From Vermamoeba vermiformis (taxonomy: Eukaryota; Tubulinea; Echinamoebida), in the NCBI GenBank assembly GCA_045837725.1, contig JBEWZL010000278.1, positions 186,001 to 250,000 on the forward strand: a stretch of DNA of 64,000 nucleotides, written 5' to 3'. Shown in pieces: positions 11,451 through 20,724 of the stretch (positions are counted from its first letter, which is position 1; every line of letters begins with the position of its first letter). Below the pieces are notes generated by a model that saw only the letters and a program-made list of their open reading frames with translations, did no database searches and was not told where the DNA came from. A program made the position numbers and the translations under genes.

Positions 11451-12963
11451 TTATTCGAGAGGCACTTCCGTAGTAGGCACTAAAATAGGCTCTTTCACTG
11501 CCTTGTCCTTGCTAAGTCCGGATGAGGTCGGCAGACCGCAGAACACTTTAACGGAGTCGTAGACTAAGAACATGACTGCAGAGAGTGAGCCGACCATGAC
11601 GCAGCGAGTGCCTAGACCTAGCCACACGCCTCGCCAGCCTAATGTGCGGAGAATTCCGCCCACTGAGTTCGGCATCCTGGCTACAAGCTCGGACTTGACT
11701 CCTTTAGATCTGCAAGGGTATCGTTAACATACGTAAATTGTAGCTATAGCTTATCAATACGATCGATTATAATCGTATACTAATGGAAGGGATCATTACT
11801 AAGAGAAAATATTCGATGACGGATCTCATCGAGGTACGTACTTCGCATTGATGATAGAGAGCACAGTATCGGCAGGATGACTGGTTATTGCGCTAATAAA
11901 TCCAGCAACGAAGCCTACACTTGTGCTAACGCCAAGTTGTTGGTGAGAAGTCAAGTCGTCTTTAGATTTCTTTGACGAAACCATGGGCAAGACAGATCCA
12001 TAAAAGTGATCGACCAAGTACGAGAAGACCGTTAATTGCGTGATGGTGTACGGCAATTGTTTGAAACATAGTGGTCCTAGGCCCTTGTACAAGCTATAAT
12101 AGCATAGTTGTTAGCCAACTGTCTCGATCGTTCGATCTTCATCCAACCAACAAAGACTAAAATCTTACCCAGAGATACCTTCTTGCTTGTAGATCATCTG
12201 AGTTCCTTTGATAGCGTTGGAATTTTTAAACATCTCAGGCTGGCTCACCATTCTGATACGAATTGCTTCCCAAGGACACAGGGCGATGGATGCGATTACT
12301 TCCGCTGCAGCAGAACTTGACATGTAGATAAGAGTTCTAATATGAGTCAAGATTAGTACGTGACTTTTCGTCCAATAAAACTGAAAATTAAGCAAATTTA
12401 CGATCACACTAACTCCCGATCAGGAGTTAATGAATAGATTTTCGGTTCGTTATTAAACAAATGGAAATATGTATGATAAATAATGCGGCCATTATCATGA
12501 CGGCATCATGTTCGATATACTTACTTGTATTTTTGAGACGTTTCTGATCCGAGCTTGGAAGAGATTGTATTTTTAAATAATTCAAAAAATCCGAATTTAG
12601 CACCACCCTGAATGATATAACCGAGCATAGTAGGTCCAAAGCCAAGGAATAACCCTCTAGTTCCTTCTTCAAGGCGGATCTTTTTTACGGCCGATGAGAA
12701 AGAGGTGTACTCTGCAGGATTAATCTGAGGGTAATATTAGTATTGTAGTAATTATTTATATTGGATTATCGAGAATATTAGTTAATTAATTTGCGAAAAT
12801 TGATTGAGTTTCGGAGAGCCCCGATCGAATCCTTTACCTGAATCCTTGTTTTGACCACGTCAATAGGCACTAGTACTGTATGGGCTGCTGATGCACATAT
12901 TCCTCCGGCCAACGCAGTACGAAGATAAAAATCAAGCTTGCTGCGCTGTTTAGTAGAGCTCAT
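11451..12963 (-). CDS. SLC25A3: Mitochondrial phosphate carrier, 334 aa
   Basis: Five exons (12838-12963, 12525-12724, 12169-12336, 11842-12093, 11451-11709) encode 334 residues with three SLC25 repeats. Each repeat carries the carrier signature or a variant (PIDVVKTRIQ, CPWEAIRIRM, PADTVLSIIN). The last repeat, with WRGVWLGLGTRCVMVGSLSAV and SVKVFCGLPTSSG, is characteristic of the phosphate/H+ symporter (SLC25A3, yeast Mir1), as is the GFGPTMLGYIIQGGAKFGF segment in repeat 1. It would import phosphate into the mitochondrial matrix for ATP synthesis. The N-terminus is short and lacks a long presequence, like many protist PiCs. Substrate assignment rests on these subfamily motifs. Confidence 0.93.
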
Positions 12964-13293
12964 CTTATATTCTAAACAATATTGATATATATTACAAATA
13001 AATTAGATGTGTTCTTTATGTGTGACAAATATGCAAAATAAACGCGACAATCTGAAAATCCGGTTATTAGGATTTGCCACGTGCTTAGCGGGGTTGTGAT
13101 TCGGAGTTCTAGAAAGATCTATATCACAATAAATCGGCTAATATTAATTAATTACTATCATTATTTGCGTTTTTTGCTGCTTTATAGCTCCCGAAACCTT
13201 GATCTGGATTCCTCCAACGAGAGAAGACTAACGCTGTCAGTCTTAATTATCCGAAAAGATGCAATTTAGTATTACAACAGGAATATGGTGTAT
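12964..13293. other. Intergenic, no gene seen
   Basis: This is the 5' flank of the phosphate carrier and the 3' flank of the F-box/SUKH gene, both on the minus strand. It is AT-rich, and its short open frames have no coding character. Confidence 0.5.
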
Positions 13294-15196
13294 TCACCAT
13301 ATTATTGCCTCGTTACAAAAAACAAGACCTGAGCGATCCTTCGTGCGGATTCGCTGACTGTTTGTTGTCGTACGAGGAGCTTCATTCTTTCTCTTGCATT
13401 CAGGAAACGATTCTTTAACCACATGAAGCAACGTTTCAGACGTCAATTCCTCGCTAGTTTCCAAAGATTGAGCCTGCCTGAATACCCGGACTGCGATGTC
13501 TTGTGCCGCTGCAATTAACAGCTTGATAGCCCTTGGTGTGATATAAATATCAGTCTTATGATGATACAGCTCACTATAGATAACCCTTGTCCAAGCGTTG
13601 AGAGTCCTATTGTTCTCGTAAGCAGCAATTTCTTGGAATTCGTCGAATTCGCATTCCTCCTTGTCGATGACCGTGTAGTCGTTGAAATTGAGCCAAAATA
13701 CCGCCAAATTATCATCCAATATGTCACTGATTTCTTGGAGATATGCGACAAGTGACTCGTAAACAGTGTAACGATAAGCTGCGTTACGATCGTCAGTTAT
13801 AACAGCGCCATCGTGAATCTTGTATAGTTGTTTCGGATGGTAGTCTTCATCGTCATATCCCTCCAAAAGATGACTGGAATTTGTACGTCCATTTCAAAAT
13901 GTCGTAGTCGTCCGGATCTTCGTCTTCATCTTCGCGTTCTCGTTTTTCAATCGGCTCATTGTCTTCCTCATCCAAAGAAGTGGATTGATCGCTGACGATA
14001 TATTCGTCGCTATCTGAGGCCATGTCACTTGAGTCCAATTCAATTGGTGTCCGGTCGTTCTGGATCTCCGGATCAAACGTGGTTGCCAAGGGTTGTTCGA
14101 GATCATCATTGCAGTATCCGCCAAGATAATAATCTATCTTTTCATATTTTGTTATTGTCGGGCCATAACTAATATACTCAAGTGTTGGAAATTGTACGTA
14201 AGGCACGGAATCAGCCTCGTCATGCCGATAGTTCGGTAGCAGCCTGAATCGAGCTCCATTACAGCACTTTAGAATTAAAATTAGTAAATATGCGCCTTAA
14301 ACTATAGTAGAGCGTACTTTAATCAGCTCCCGAACATCATTTGTCAATGGTAAATCATAGAGCGAACAGTCGGTGTCGATCTCTTCGTCAGTAAGACCTG
14401 GTTCAAAAAATGCAGGACTCGAAACGCCTTGTTTAACGACGCCATAGTCATCAATGATCTTCTGAAGCTTCATCTTGATGTCTTCAATCACTTTGCGAAT
14501 GAAAACTGAATTGACATGATTGCGTCTGTACTCGGCAAACCAATCGATTTGATCGTCTGGAACGACATTCTTCCACTCACTTCTGTCTTCATGTTTCGGA
14601 TCAATGCCTGTGAAATGGTTCTCAATGTCGTGACGTTGTTTCCAATGACGAGAGTTGTAAAACAGCTCGCGCCACACGTGATGTGATTGGAGCACGAGGG
14701 CATTTGTCAGCTTACACACTCTGCGCCACTTGAACAACGTGTATCGCGAATCACAATGGTTGATTATTTCTTGGCAGAGCTCGGGAGGAAAATCTCGGCT
14801 AGCAAACTTCGAAGAAAAATTGAGCCATTTTTTAAACTCGGATCGCTCCTTGTCAGAAGAGTTGTTTCATTTGTCCATGTGGTGGCAAGCGTAATTTAAG
14901 ATTATAGCGGATCTCTTGCGTAATAATTCTTTCTCCTGTGGAGCAAGAAAATCTTCAATATTTGAATAATCTAATGGCTCGTCGTTTTCGCTCAGATCTG
15001 AGTCTTCTTCTAGCTTCTTTTCTAATGCCTCGTTTTCTTTTCTTTTTTGCTCAATTTTTCTGCGCTATTAAACAAACTGAAGTTAAAATATTGACAGATC
15101 TGCGGGAGACCAACCCAACAACGCTACCTTGAGCTCGAACTTATCGTTGATACATAATTCAGCTATTTTTCTCTTTTTTGAAGATCTATTGTCCAT
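13294..15196 (-). CDS. F-box/SUKH (SMI1-KNR4) protein with histone-fold-like C-terminus, FBXO3-like order, frame disturbed
   Basis: The gene starts at 15196 (MDNRSSKKRKIAEL), with a first intron at 15064-15127. After a basic-acidic segment comes an F-box (FPPELCQEIINHC to SHHVWRELF, about 14650-14790). Next is a SUKH domain (GLTDEEIDTDCSLYDLP, NDVRELIKCCNGA, to YTVYESLVAYLQEISDIL). This F-box then SMI1/KNR4 order is that of human FBXO3, though no ApaG domain follows. Instead the C-terminus resembles a histone fold (ITPRAIKLLIAAAQDIAV). Two problems appear: an in-frame TGA near 14870, possibly inside a non-canonical intron, and a one-base frame change at an AAAA run (plus strand) near 13867-13870. 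Removing one base there restores a natural SUKH reading (KFQSSLEGYDDEDYH), so a base-calling error is likely. A decaying gene is the alternative. It probably serves as an SCF substrate receptor. Confidence 0.65.
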
Positions 15197-15299
15197 TGTT
15201 ATCAAGTGTGTTTGCAACTAATTGTTGACAGTTCTTGTTGCGTGCCGCCTGTAATCAAATTTAGCAAAAACATTCTTGAAGCCAACACGCAGCAATTAT

Positions 15300-17065
15300 T
15301 TATTTCGACTCGGCATTCTTTCCTCGTACAAGATGTAAATAATAGTTTAAGAAATAAAACTGATTGGTCGAAGTTGGCTCGCGAATCGGATGCAGGGATC
15401 TGAAAGGATTCAATTGATGACTCAGCGTTACTTTGCCTCCCAACTTTTCAATGTACTTCTGATCTAATTCAGCTTCTTCTGCATTATAAGATGTCACTAA
15501 CAGCGGTACATTATGTTGCAAGATCCATTCCAGCGCTGGTTTCCACGAATTCTCTTTGTTCATTAATTCCGCTTCATGAATGCCAGAATTGAATGCGCAC
15601 ACGAGATCAGGCTTCTTAAATTCATTCTTATCCGTCGGCTGGTTCTCCGTATTATTATTAGTATTATTCGTGTTGTTTTCGTTCTTTGGGTTGCCGTAGT
15701 TAAGTACGTATTCTTCGTAGAGCATTGGGTACGACAAGAATGTCATCTTTTTGCCAACTTTTTCGCATTTATCGCACGTGTTAGCGTCAGGCATGTGAGT
15801 CTCGGACAGTTCAGGGCCGACCATAACAACATTCAATTGTTTCAGGTTGGGCAGTACATGCAATAACTCTTCAAAGACAGTCACTGTCAATTGTTCATTC
15901 GTTATTGCAGCGCCAACAATGTGAATAGTCAGTTCTGTAGCTTCAGCCAAGTTGACGGTGTTGAACTGAGCACGTATCTGTCAGTACCTTCACGATAATA
16001 CGGAGGGCTTATTTACCTTTTCAAGCGCATATAATGCTGTGACTGGCATTGAAAGCGGCGAGCTAATTATAGAAACACCGACTTGACTCATATCAGGTGC
16101 CTCTCGTGCGTCAAAAAAGCTCTTCCAATCACCTGTACACACGTGTCAGATGCAGCGCTCCCGTTATTACCCTGTATTTAATTACCTGCTAATGGCGTAT
16201 ATTTTTCAGCAATAAAATCACTCGTCCAAACAAACGGCACTTTCATCTCGTAGATTGCTTTTTCAATTTCAACGGTCAAGTTGTACACGGGACACAGCTC
16301 TTCGTGGAGTTGCTTGACCTCACTGATCACAATGTAAGATTGTAGTCTTATTCAATAATGGTACTTACGCCTTGTTAACGTGCTTTGGACAGAATGACAC
16401 GATGTGACACTTGGGACAGTTGACCAGATCTTTGCGGGAATGGCAGACATTGCACGACTATGATAGTATTATGTTAATATGAAGCTTATAATGCTAAAAA
16501 TATAGTATTTACGTCTTGAAATATGACCACATTCGTTTCTTCATAAGTAAGTGGTCGTTGCAGATCTTCGCCAATAGCAGCAATGCAGAGCCGTTGATAA
16601 TCTAACCAAGTTGATTCATCGAATGGCTGGTCAATAGGGATTTTTTGCATATCAGAGTTATTGCGTAGATTCTCGAGGGCTTTGCACAGCAGTGTTGAGA
16701 AGAAAATAAGAAAAATTAATTATCGGAGCATTTTTAAAAATTGTAATTATAATATATTATCCATCTGTATACATATAACCGTCTTATATAGTATTTGATT
16801 TATTTAATTAAAAATTATGAATGAAGAAAAAATATTTGTGGACACTTATCTTTGTGGTTATTGAAGTCTTCTCGTTGATGTTCGGCGCTACAATACCACA
16901 CACCCTTGCATCTACTACAGCGCATCGCAGAGCCGCCCTATTAAAGGTCAATACGTCGATCTTGCCAAACGTTCCAAGATCAGTATTCAAACTCACTTTT
17001 GCGGTAGACTCGCTTTTGCAGATGCGACATACTCGCGGCATAAATCGTGCTGATAGTCCAAACAT
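15300..17065 (-). CDS. MSS51-like MYND zinc-finger protein, 468 aa
   Basis: Six exons (16846-17065, 16513-16679, 16369-16457, 16186-16322, 16017-16132, 15300-15977) sum to 469 codons. A MYND-type finger (CNVCHSRKDLVNCPKC, then FCPKH and LHEELC) is followed by the C-terminal domain of the MSS51 family (TELTIHIVGA, LPNLKQLNVVMVGPELSE, KPDLVCAFNSGIHEAE). Yeast Mss51 is a haem-linked activator of COX1 translation, but most eukaryotic proteins with this layout are uncharacterised. An Asn/Thr-rich insertion sits in the MSS51_C domain. The first exon is less certain: its donor (GTGTCC) is weak and its intron (16680-16845) is 166 nt, but it keeps phase and adds a CRICKSE zinc-like motif. A shorter start at the DMQKIP Met is possible. 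The start codon lies 83 bp from the next gene, head to head. Confidence 0.82.
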
Positions 17066-17148
17066 GTTGTTTCTCTTAAAGACAAAATTTCAATAAGAAA
17101 CAATTTTCTGCGATTCTTCGTTTGCCAATCTTTATTACTCGTATTAAA

Positions 17149-17613
17149 ATGAACGCAATAGCTTATCGAAACGGGGTGCTGATTTTTATTGCAGTCTTTA
17201 CTAGCTTCTTCGCTTACGCTTGGTGGACTGGAGCTCCCAATGTGTTCCGCTTGTTCTTCGGTAGAGACAGATCTCCCATGGAAGCTGTAGGATTTCGCTA
17301 CGGAGCATGTGCTATGATTGGTGTCGCACTTACTTGCTTCAATGCAGCCTGGGGGCCAGATCACGAAAAGAAGCGCACACTTCGAATTATGACCCCTGTC
17401 GGGGTAGCTTCAGTACTCATATCTCTGGCTGACAAACATCTTTTCGACCCTTTTTGGTGGTACGCGATCACTTTGACGTTTGTAGGAGGCGTAATTGCGT
17501 CTTACATTGGTGGATTCGTACTTGAAGAAGAAAAAGTACCAATTCAAGGGCACAAACACATCGCACCTGAGCCAGCTGTTGTTGCCGAGGCTTCAAAGGC
17601 TCATCAAGCTTAG
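17149..17613 (+). CDS. Four-helix membrane protein, tandem paralogue 1, 154 aa
   Basis: A single-exon gene of 154 codons starting MNAIAYRNG. Four hydrophobic segments are visible (LIFIAVFTSFFAYAWW, GACAMIGVALTCFNAA, TPVGVASVLISLA and WYAITLTFVGGVIASYIGGF), with a His-rich cytosolic-looking tail (GHKHIAPEPAVVAEASK). It is about 75% identical by eye to the next copy downstream. I do not recognise the family. Conserved blocks across the three copies are GKDRSPLEA-like, GYRYGAC-like and LADKHLFDPFWW. No intron and no signal peptide are seen; the first helix probably anchors the protein. Confidence 0.85.
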   Translation: MNAIAYRNGVLIFIAVFTSFFAYAWWTGAPNVFRLFFGRDRSPMEAVGFRYGACAMIGVALTCFNAAWGPDHEKKRTLRIMTPVGVASVLISLADKHLFDPFWWYAITLTFVGGVIASYIGGFVLEEEKVPIQGHKHIAPEPAVVAEASKAHQA

Positions 17614-17935
17614 TTTCGTTCTGGTTTGGTCTGTTCGAGAATGAAGGACTGTCGTGATCTAAAATTACAATAAATCTAGCGGGCTGATTAACTTTTCGCG
17701 TCGAATTCTGTTGTTTTCATGAAAAAAGAATTGTGCGCTTAGATTGCCTCGATTGCTGGGTGTTGTATCATTTGGGGGGGCGACTTCCCACCAGAACGCC
17801 TATTTGCTTGAGTAATATTCTACAATACAAAAGTAAATTCTATTAATTCAGGTGCATCACGTCCTACCTTCGAAACAACAGCATTTTTCGGTGAGATTTG
17901 AGGAACAATAATTTTAAGAGGTGGAGAATTGAATG

Positions 17936-18009
<74 letters not shown>

Positions 18010-18056
18010 TGATTGTTCGAGCCCCCATCGCAAAATCATTCGTCAAATCTATCATC
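17614..18056. other. Spacer between paralogues 1 and 2
   Basis: Holds the 3' flank of paralogue 1, a conserved upstream element shared with paralogue 3 (about 17860-17905), and a 71-nt T run that ends 48 bases before the start codon of paralogue 2. No other gene is seen. Confidence 0.6.
17938..18008 (+). repeat. Homopolymer T run, 71 nt
   Basis: Uninterrupted T from 17938 to 18008 in the promoter/5' UTR of paralogue 2. Neither of the other copies has it. The real length is uncertain because sequencers miscount such runs. Confidence 0.95.
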
Positions 18057-18521
18057 ATGAACGCAATAGCTTATCGAAACGCTGTATTACTCTTCACTGC
18101 TGCTTACGCTAGCTTCTGGGTCTTCAACTTTTGGACCGGATCGCCCAATTTGTTCCGCTTGTTCTACGGCAAGGACAGATCGCCTTTGGAAGCTGTAGGA
18201 TTTCGCTTTGGAGCATGTGCTATAATAACAATAGTACTCATGTGCCTTACTGCCGTATGGGGATTCGACCACGAAAAGAGAAGGGCGCTACGCATACTCA
18301 CTCCTGTCTGGGTGGCGAATCTGCTCATCGCTTTGGCTGACAAACATCTTTTCGACCCATTTTGGTGGAATATGCTCACTCTATCGTTTATCGGAGGCGT
18401 AATTACGTCTTACATTGGTGGATTCGTCCTTGCAAACGAAAAAGTGACTATGCACGGGCACAAACACATCGCACCCGATCCCGCTGTTGTTGCCGAGGCT
18501 TCAAAGACTCATCAAGCTTAG
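18057..18521 (+). CDS. Four-helix membrane protein, tandem paralogue 2, 154 aa
   Basis: A single exon with the same length as paralogue 1, starting MNAIAYRNAVLLF. It keeps the four hydrophobic helices, the KDRSPLEAVGFRFGAC block, the ADKHLFDPFWW block and the GHKHIAPDPAVVAEASK tail. The open frame continues upstream through the T run as poly-Phe, but the start chosen here is the one shared with both paralogues. The T run in its 5' flank could affect expression. Function unknown. Confidence 0.85.
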   Translation: MNAIAYRNAVLLFTAAYASFWVFNFWTGSPNLFRLFYGKDRSPLEAVGFRFGACAIITIVLMCLTAVWGFDHEKRRALRILTPVWVANLLIALADKHLFDPFWWNMLTLSFIGGVITSYIGGFVLANEKVTMHGHKHIAPDPAVVAEASKTHQA

Positions 18522-18894
18522 TTTCGGTCCTGTTAGAATGAGGGACTGATCGTGATCTGAAATTTTCCGAGTAAAAATAAATGTAGCGTGTTAAATGAAC
18601 TCTTCGCTTCGATTTCATTTCAAATGTATCGCGATGTTCCGTATTGAGTGCGAGTGGACTGGTTGCCTCGATTGTCATCATTGCCGGAGTGATTTTCGAA
18701 GAGATCGCGATCCAACCAGATACAGCACTGTTAAATCCTATATACGAAGATTAATTCAACTTGTTTTAATATATATCAAGTAGAAGTATCAATCAAGTCC
18801 TACTTTTGAAACAGCAATAATTTTCGGTGAGATCTGAGGTACAACCATTTTGTATTTGCCCTGTAGCCCCGAATCTTTCGTTATATCTACCACA
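18522..18894. other. Spacer between paralogues 2 and 3
   Basis: Contains the 3' flank of paralogue 2 and an upstream element (about 18800-18846) that matches the one before paralogue 2. No gene seen. Confidence 0.55.
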
Positions 18895-19359
18895 ATGAAC
18901 GCAACATCTTATCGAAACGCGGTACTACTCTTCACGGCTATCTACTCGAGCTGGTGGGGCTACGTGTTCTGGACTGGCTCGCCGAATCTGTTCAACATGG
19001 TCTTTGGCAAGGACAGGTCCCTATTAGAAGCATCGGGATATCGCTACGCAGCATGTGGTAACATAGGAATAGTGCTTCTATGTCTATCATCTGCTTGGGG
19101 CCTCGACTACGAAAAAGTGCGCGCACTGAGGATCCTGACGCCGGTCTGGCTCGCTGATCTTCTCATCATTCTCGCTGACAAGCCCTTATATAACACATTT
19201 TGGTGGAATCTCATTGCTGCCTCGTTTGTTTTCGGCATCGGTATCTCATTCATTGGCGGCTTCATCCTTTCGAACGAAAAAGTGTCGATCCACGTGCATA
19301 AGCCCGTAGTTCATGACCCGAATGTAGTAACAGATGCGTCTAAAGTACATCAGGCTTAG
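18895..19359 (+). CDS. Four-helix membrane protein, tandem paralogue 3, 154 aa
   Basis: A single exon, same length and topology as paralogues 1 and 2, starting MNATSYRNAVLLF. It is the most divergent copy: ADKHLFDPFWW has become ADKPLYNTFWW, and the tail is HVHKPVVHDPNVV with fewer histidines. The constant length and lack of stops in all three copies point to purifying selection. Function unknown. Confidence 0.85.
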   Translation: MNATSYRNAVLLFTAIYSSWWGYVFWTGSPNLFNMVFGKDRSLLEASGYRYAACGNIGIVLLCLSSAWGLDYEKVRALRILTPVWLADLLIILADKPLYNTFWWNLIAASFVFGIGISFIGGFILSNEKVSIHVHKPVVHDPNVVTDASKVHQA

Positions 19360-19400
19360 TTTCATTGATTTCAAGTCGCTAAGAATAGCTTGATTTTTTT

Positions 19401-20041
19401 TTAAGGCAGATCCAAATTTAGCACTGCTGAATTTATCTGTAAAATAATAAATGAAGATCGATTTACGCTTAATGTCTGGTGCTTCTTCTTTCTGCGTGTT
19501 GCTTTGGCGAATAAATAAGCCAAGCCAGTAATCTCCAACAGAGCTACTCCTGCTCCAATCATATCGCGGCCGCGTAACGGAATGTAGCCTTAAATCTCGT
19601 TAGCCAAATACAACCGAAATAGTATATTAGTATATTTACCACTTCTATAAGCCCATACGCGCAGTCCAACGACATAAAAGTCGCCAAGCGCAATTAAACC
19701 AGAAAGGAGTTGATGGAACAGCGGATCTCGGCAATTAAACGCTGCATAACCTTCGAGGAATGGAAGGAATGCTAATAGTATACCTTTGCCCTAAAGCTGT
19801 AGAGTTAGCCTCGTGCTCGCGAAGCGGATTTGAGGGCGGAGTTCGAAAACTCGCGTTCTAAGCAATATTTTCCTTTACTTACTCGTGGTTCAAGCGTCAT
19901 CCATTTAGATACATCGGTAGTATCAAATGGAGGTGGCTGAACTGCGCCAGTGAAGTGCGCTAAGGCGGCAAGTTCGTTGAGTGCAGCAGAGGCGAGCCAG
20001 ATCAAGCGCTCGGACCATGGAATATTCAAGCTTAATGCCAT
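19401..20041 (-). CDS. Four-helix membrane protein, 165 aa
   Basis: Three exons (19883-20041, 19640-19790, 19401-19588) sum to 166 codons. Four hydrophobic segments are visible: LIWLASAALNELAALAHF, ILLAFLPFLEGYAAF, LLSGLIALGDFYVVGLRVWA and MIGAGVALLEITGLAYLFA, then a basic tail (TRRKKKH). Size and topology resemble the triplicated neighbours, and the gene converges on the last of them with about 40 bp between stop codons. Sequence similarity by eye is too weak to call homology. The final codons after TRRKKKHQ read like 3' UTR; a 30-nt intron there is possible. Confidence 0.7.
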
Positions 20042-20724
20042 ACTATTTAAATAAAATATTAGAGCGAATTTTTTTGAGGTCAAGTAATAATAAAATAAAT
20101 TTAACAAATAGCCGTTCGAATCTGTTTCGTGCAAAGTTTGAATTGCAAGCCGTGCTCCCGCATAAAATATTAAATGTGTATTAAACATCAATATTATTAT
20201 ATAATAATACTACACTAATTTTGCACGTCGGTACAAGTTGAAACGGTTTTTGCTTGCAGCAACTGACGCAGTTTCCTTACCTGTACAGCTACTGTATACT
20301 CGGTATCTTACTATCCTCAACTCAGCTATTAATGTTGTACTCAAATAACTTCGGTTTTGTTAACTCAAAAGTCGACGAAAGTAGTTTACCAATTTTTAGA
20401 TCGCGTTAACTTGACTAAACTTATGAGTGCTCACTTCCTTAAGTACGTACTGTAATTTGAAGTGCTCAGTAAAGTAGAAGTACGTGTTGGTTGGCTCGCA
20501 TGTGTTGTAGCATAATCGCAATATTTGGAAGAAATCCTAGCCCGATCCGGAAAAATTGTAAGTACGGACAACAAAAATTACCCTGTGTTTAGTCCATTAA
20601 ATCTGTTTTAATTGCTAACAGTAAACAATACTCCACGGCATAGTATTGTCAGAACGTGAAGCAGCAACTAGAGAATATTTTATCTATTGTCCTCCGAAGA
20701 TCCGTTCGCCGCAACTGAATCAGA
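20042..20724. other. Divergent intergenic region upstream of the P450 gene
   Basis: 683 bp between the minus-strand membrane-protein gene and the plus-strand P450 start codon. It holds both promoters. The P450 5' UTR may contain an intron (possible donor GTAAGTACGG near 20558), which I could not confirm. No RNA gene or repeat seen. Confidence 0.45.

Larger units (their letters stand above)
17149..19359 (+). repeat. Tandem triplication of a four-helix membrane protein gene
   Basis: Three direct copies of an approximately 860-bp unit (starts at 17149, 18057 and 18895). Each coding part is 465 bp. The duplication includes upstream DNA: 17860-17910 and 18800-18846 share an element containing TTTTCGGTGAGAT. 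It also includes the 3' flank, where all copies begin GCTTAGTTTC after the coding region. Copies 1 and 2 are closest; copy 3 is more diverged. Confidence 0.9.

Noticed and set aside
13875-13900. A 13-nt GT...AG segment (GTACAAATTCCAG) that would repair the frame of the F-box/SUKH gene as a mini-intron
   Set aside because: It is far shorter than any other intron here (36-45 nt minimum). A one-base homopolymer error beside it explains the frame change more simply.
15576-15866. Plus-strand hydrophobic frame suggesting a membrane protein
   Set aside because: Reverse complement of the conserved MSS51 C-terminal domain.
17938-18008. T run as the poly(A) tail of a retroposed gene
   Set aside because: A minus-strand poly(A) would require a minus-strand gene body ending there. 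The flanks show only the duplicated promoter element and no target-site repeat.
20042-20724. tRNA or small RNA in the larger intergenic regions
   Set aside because: No A-box/B-box pair (for example GGTTCGAATCC) or cloverleaf found by eye here or in the other gaps.
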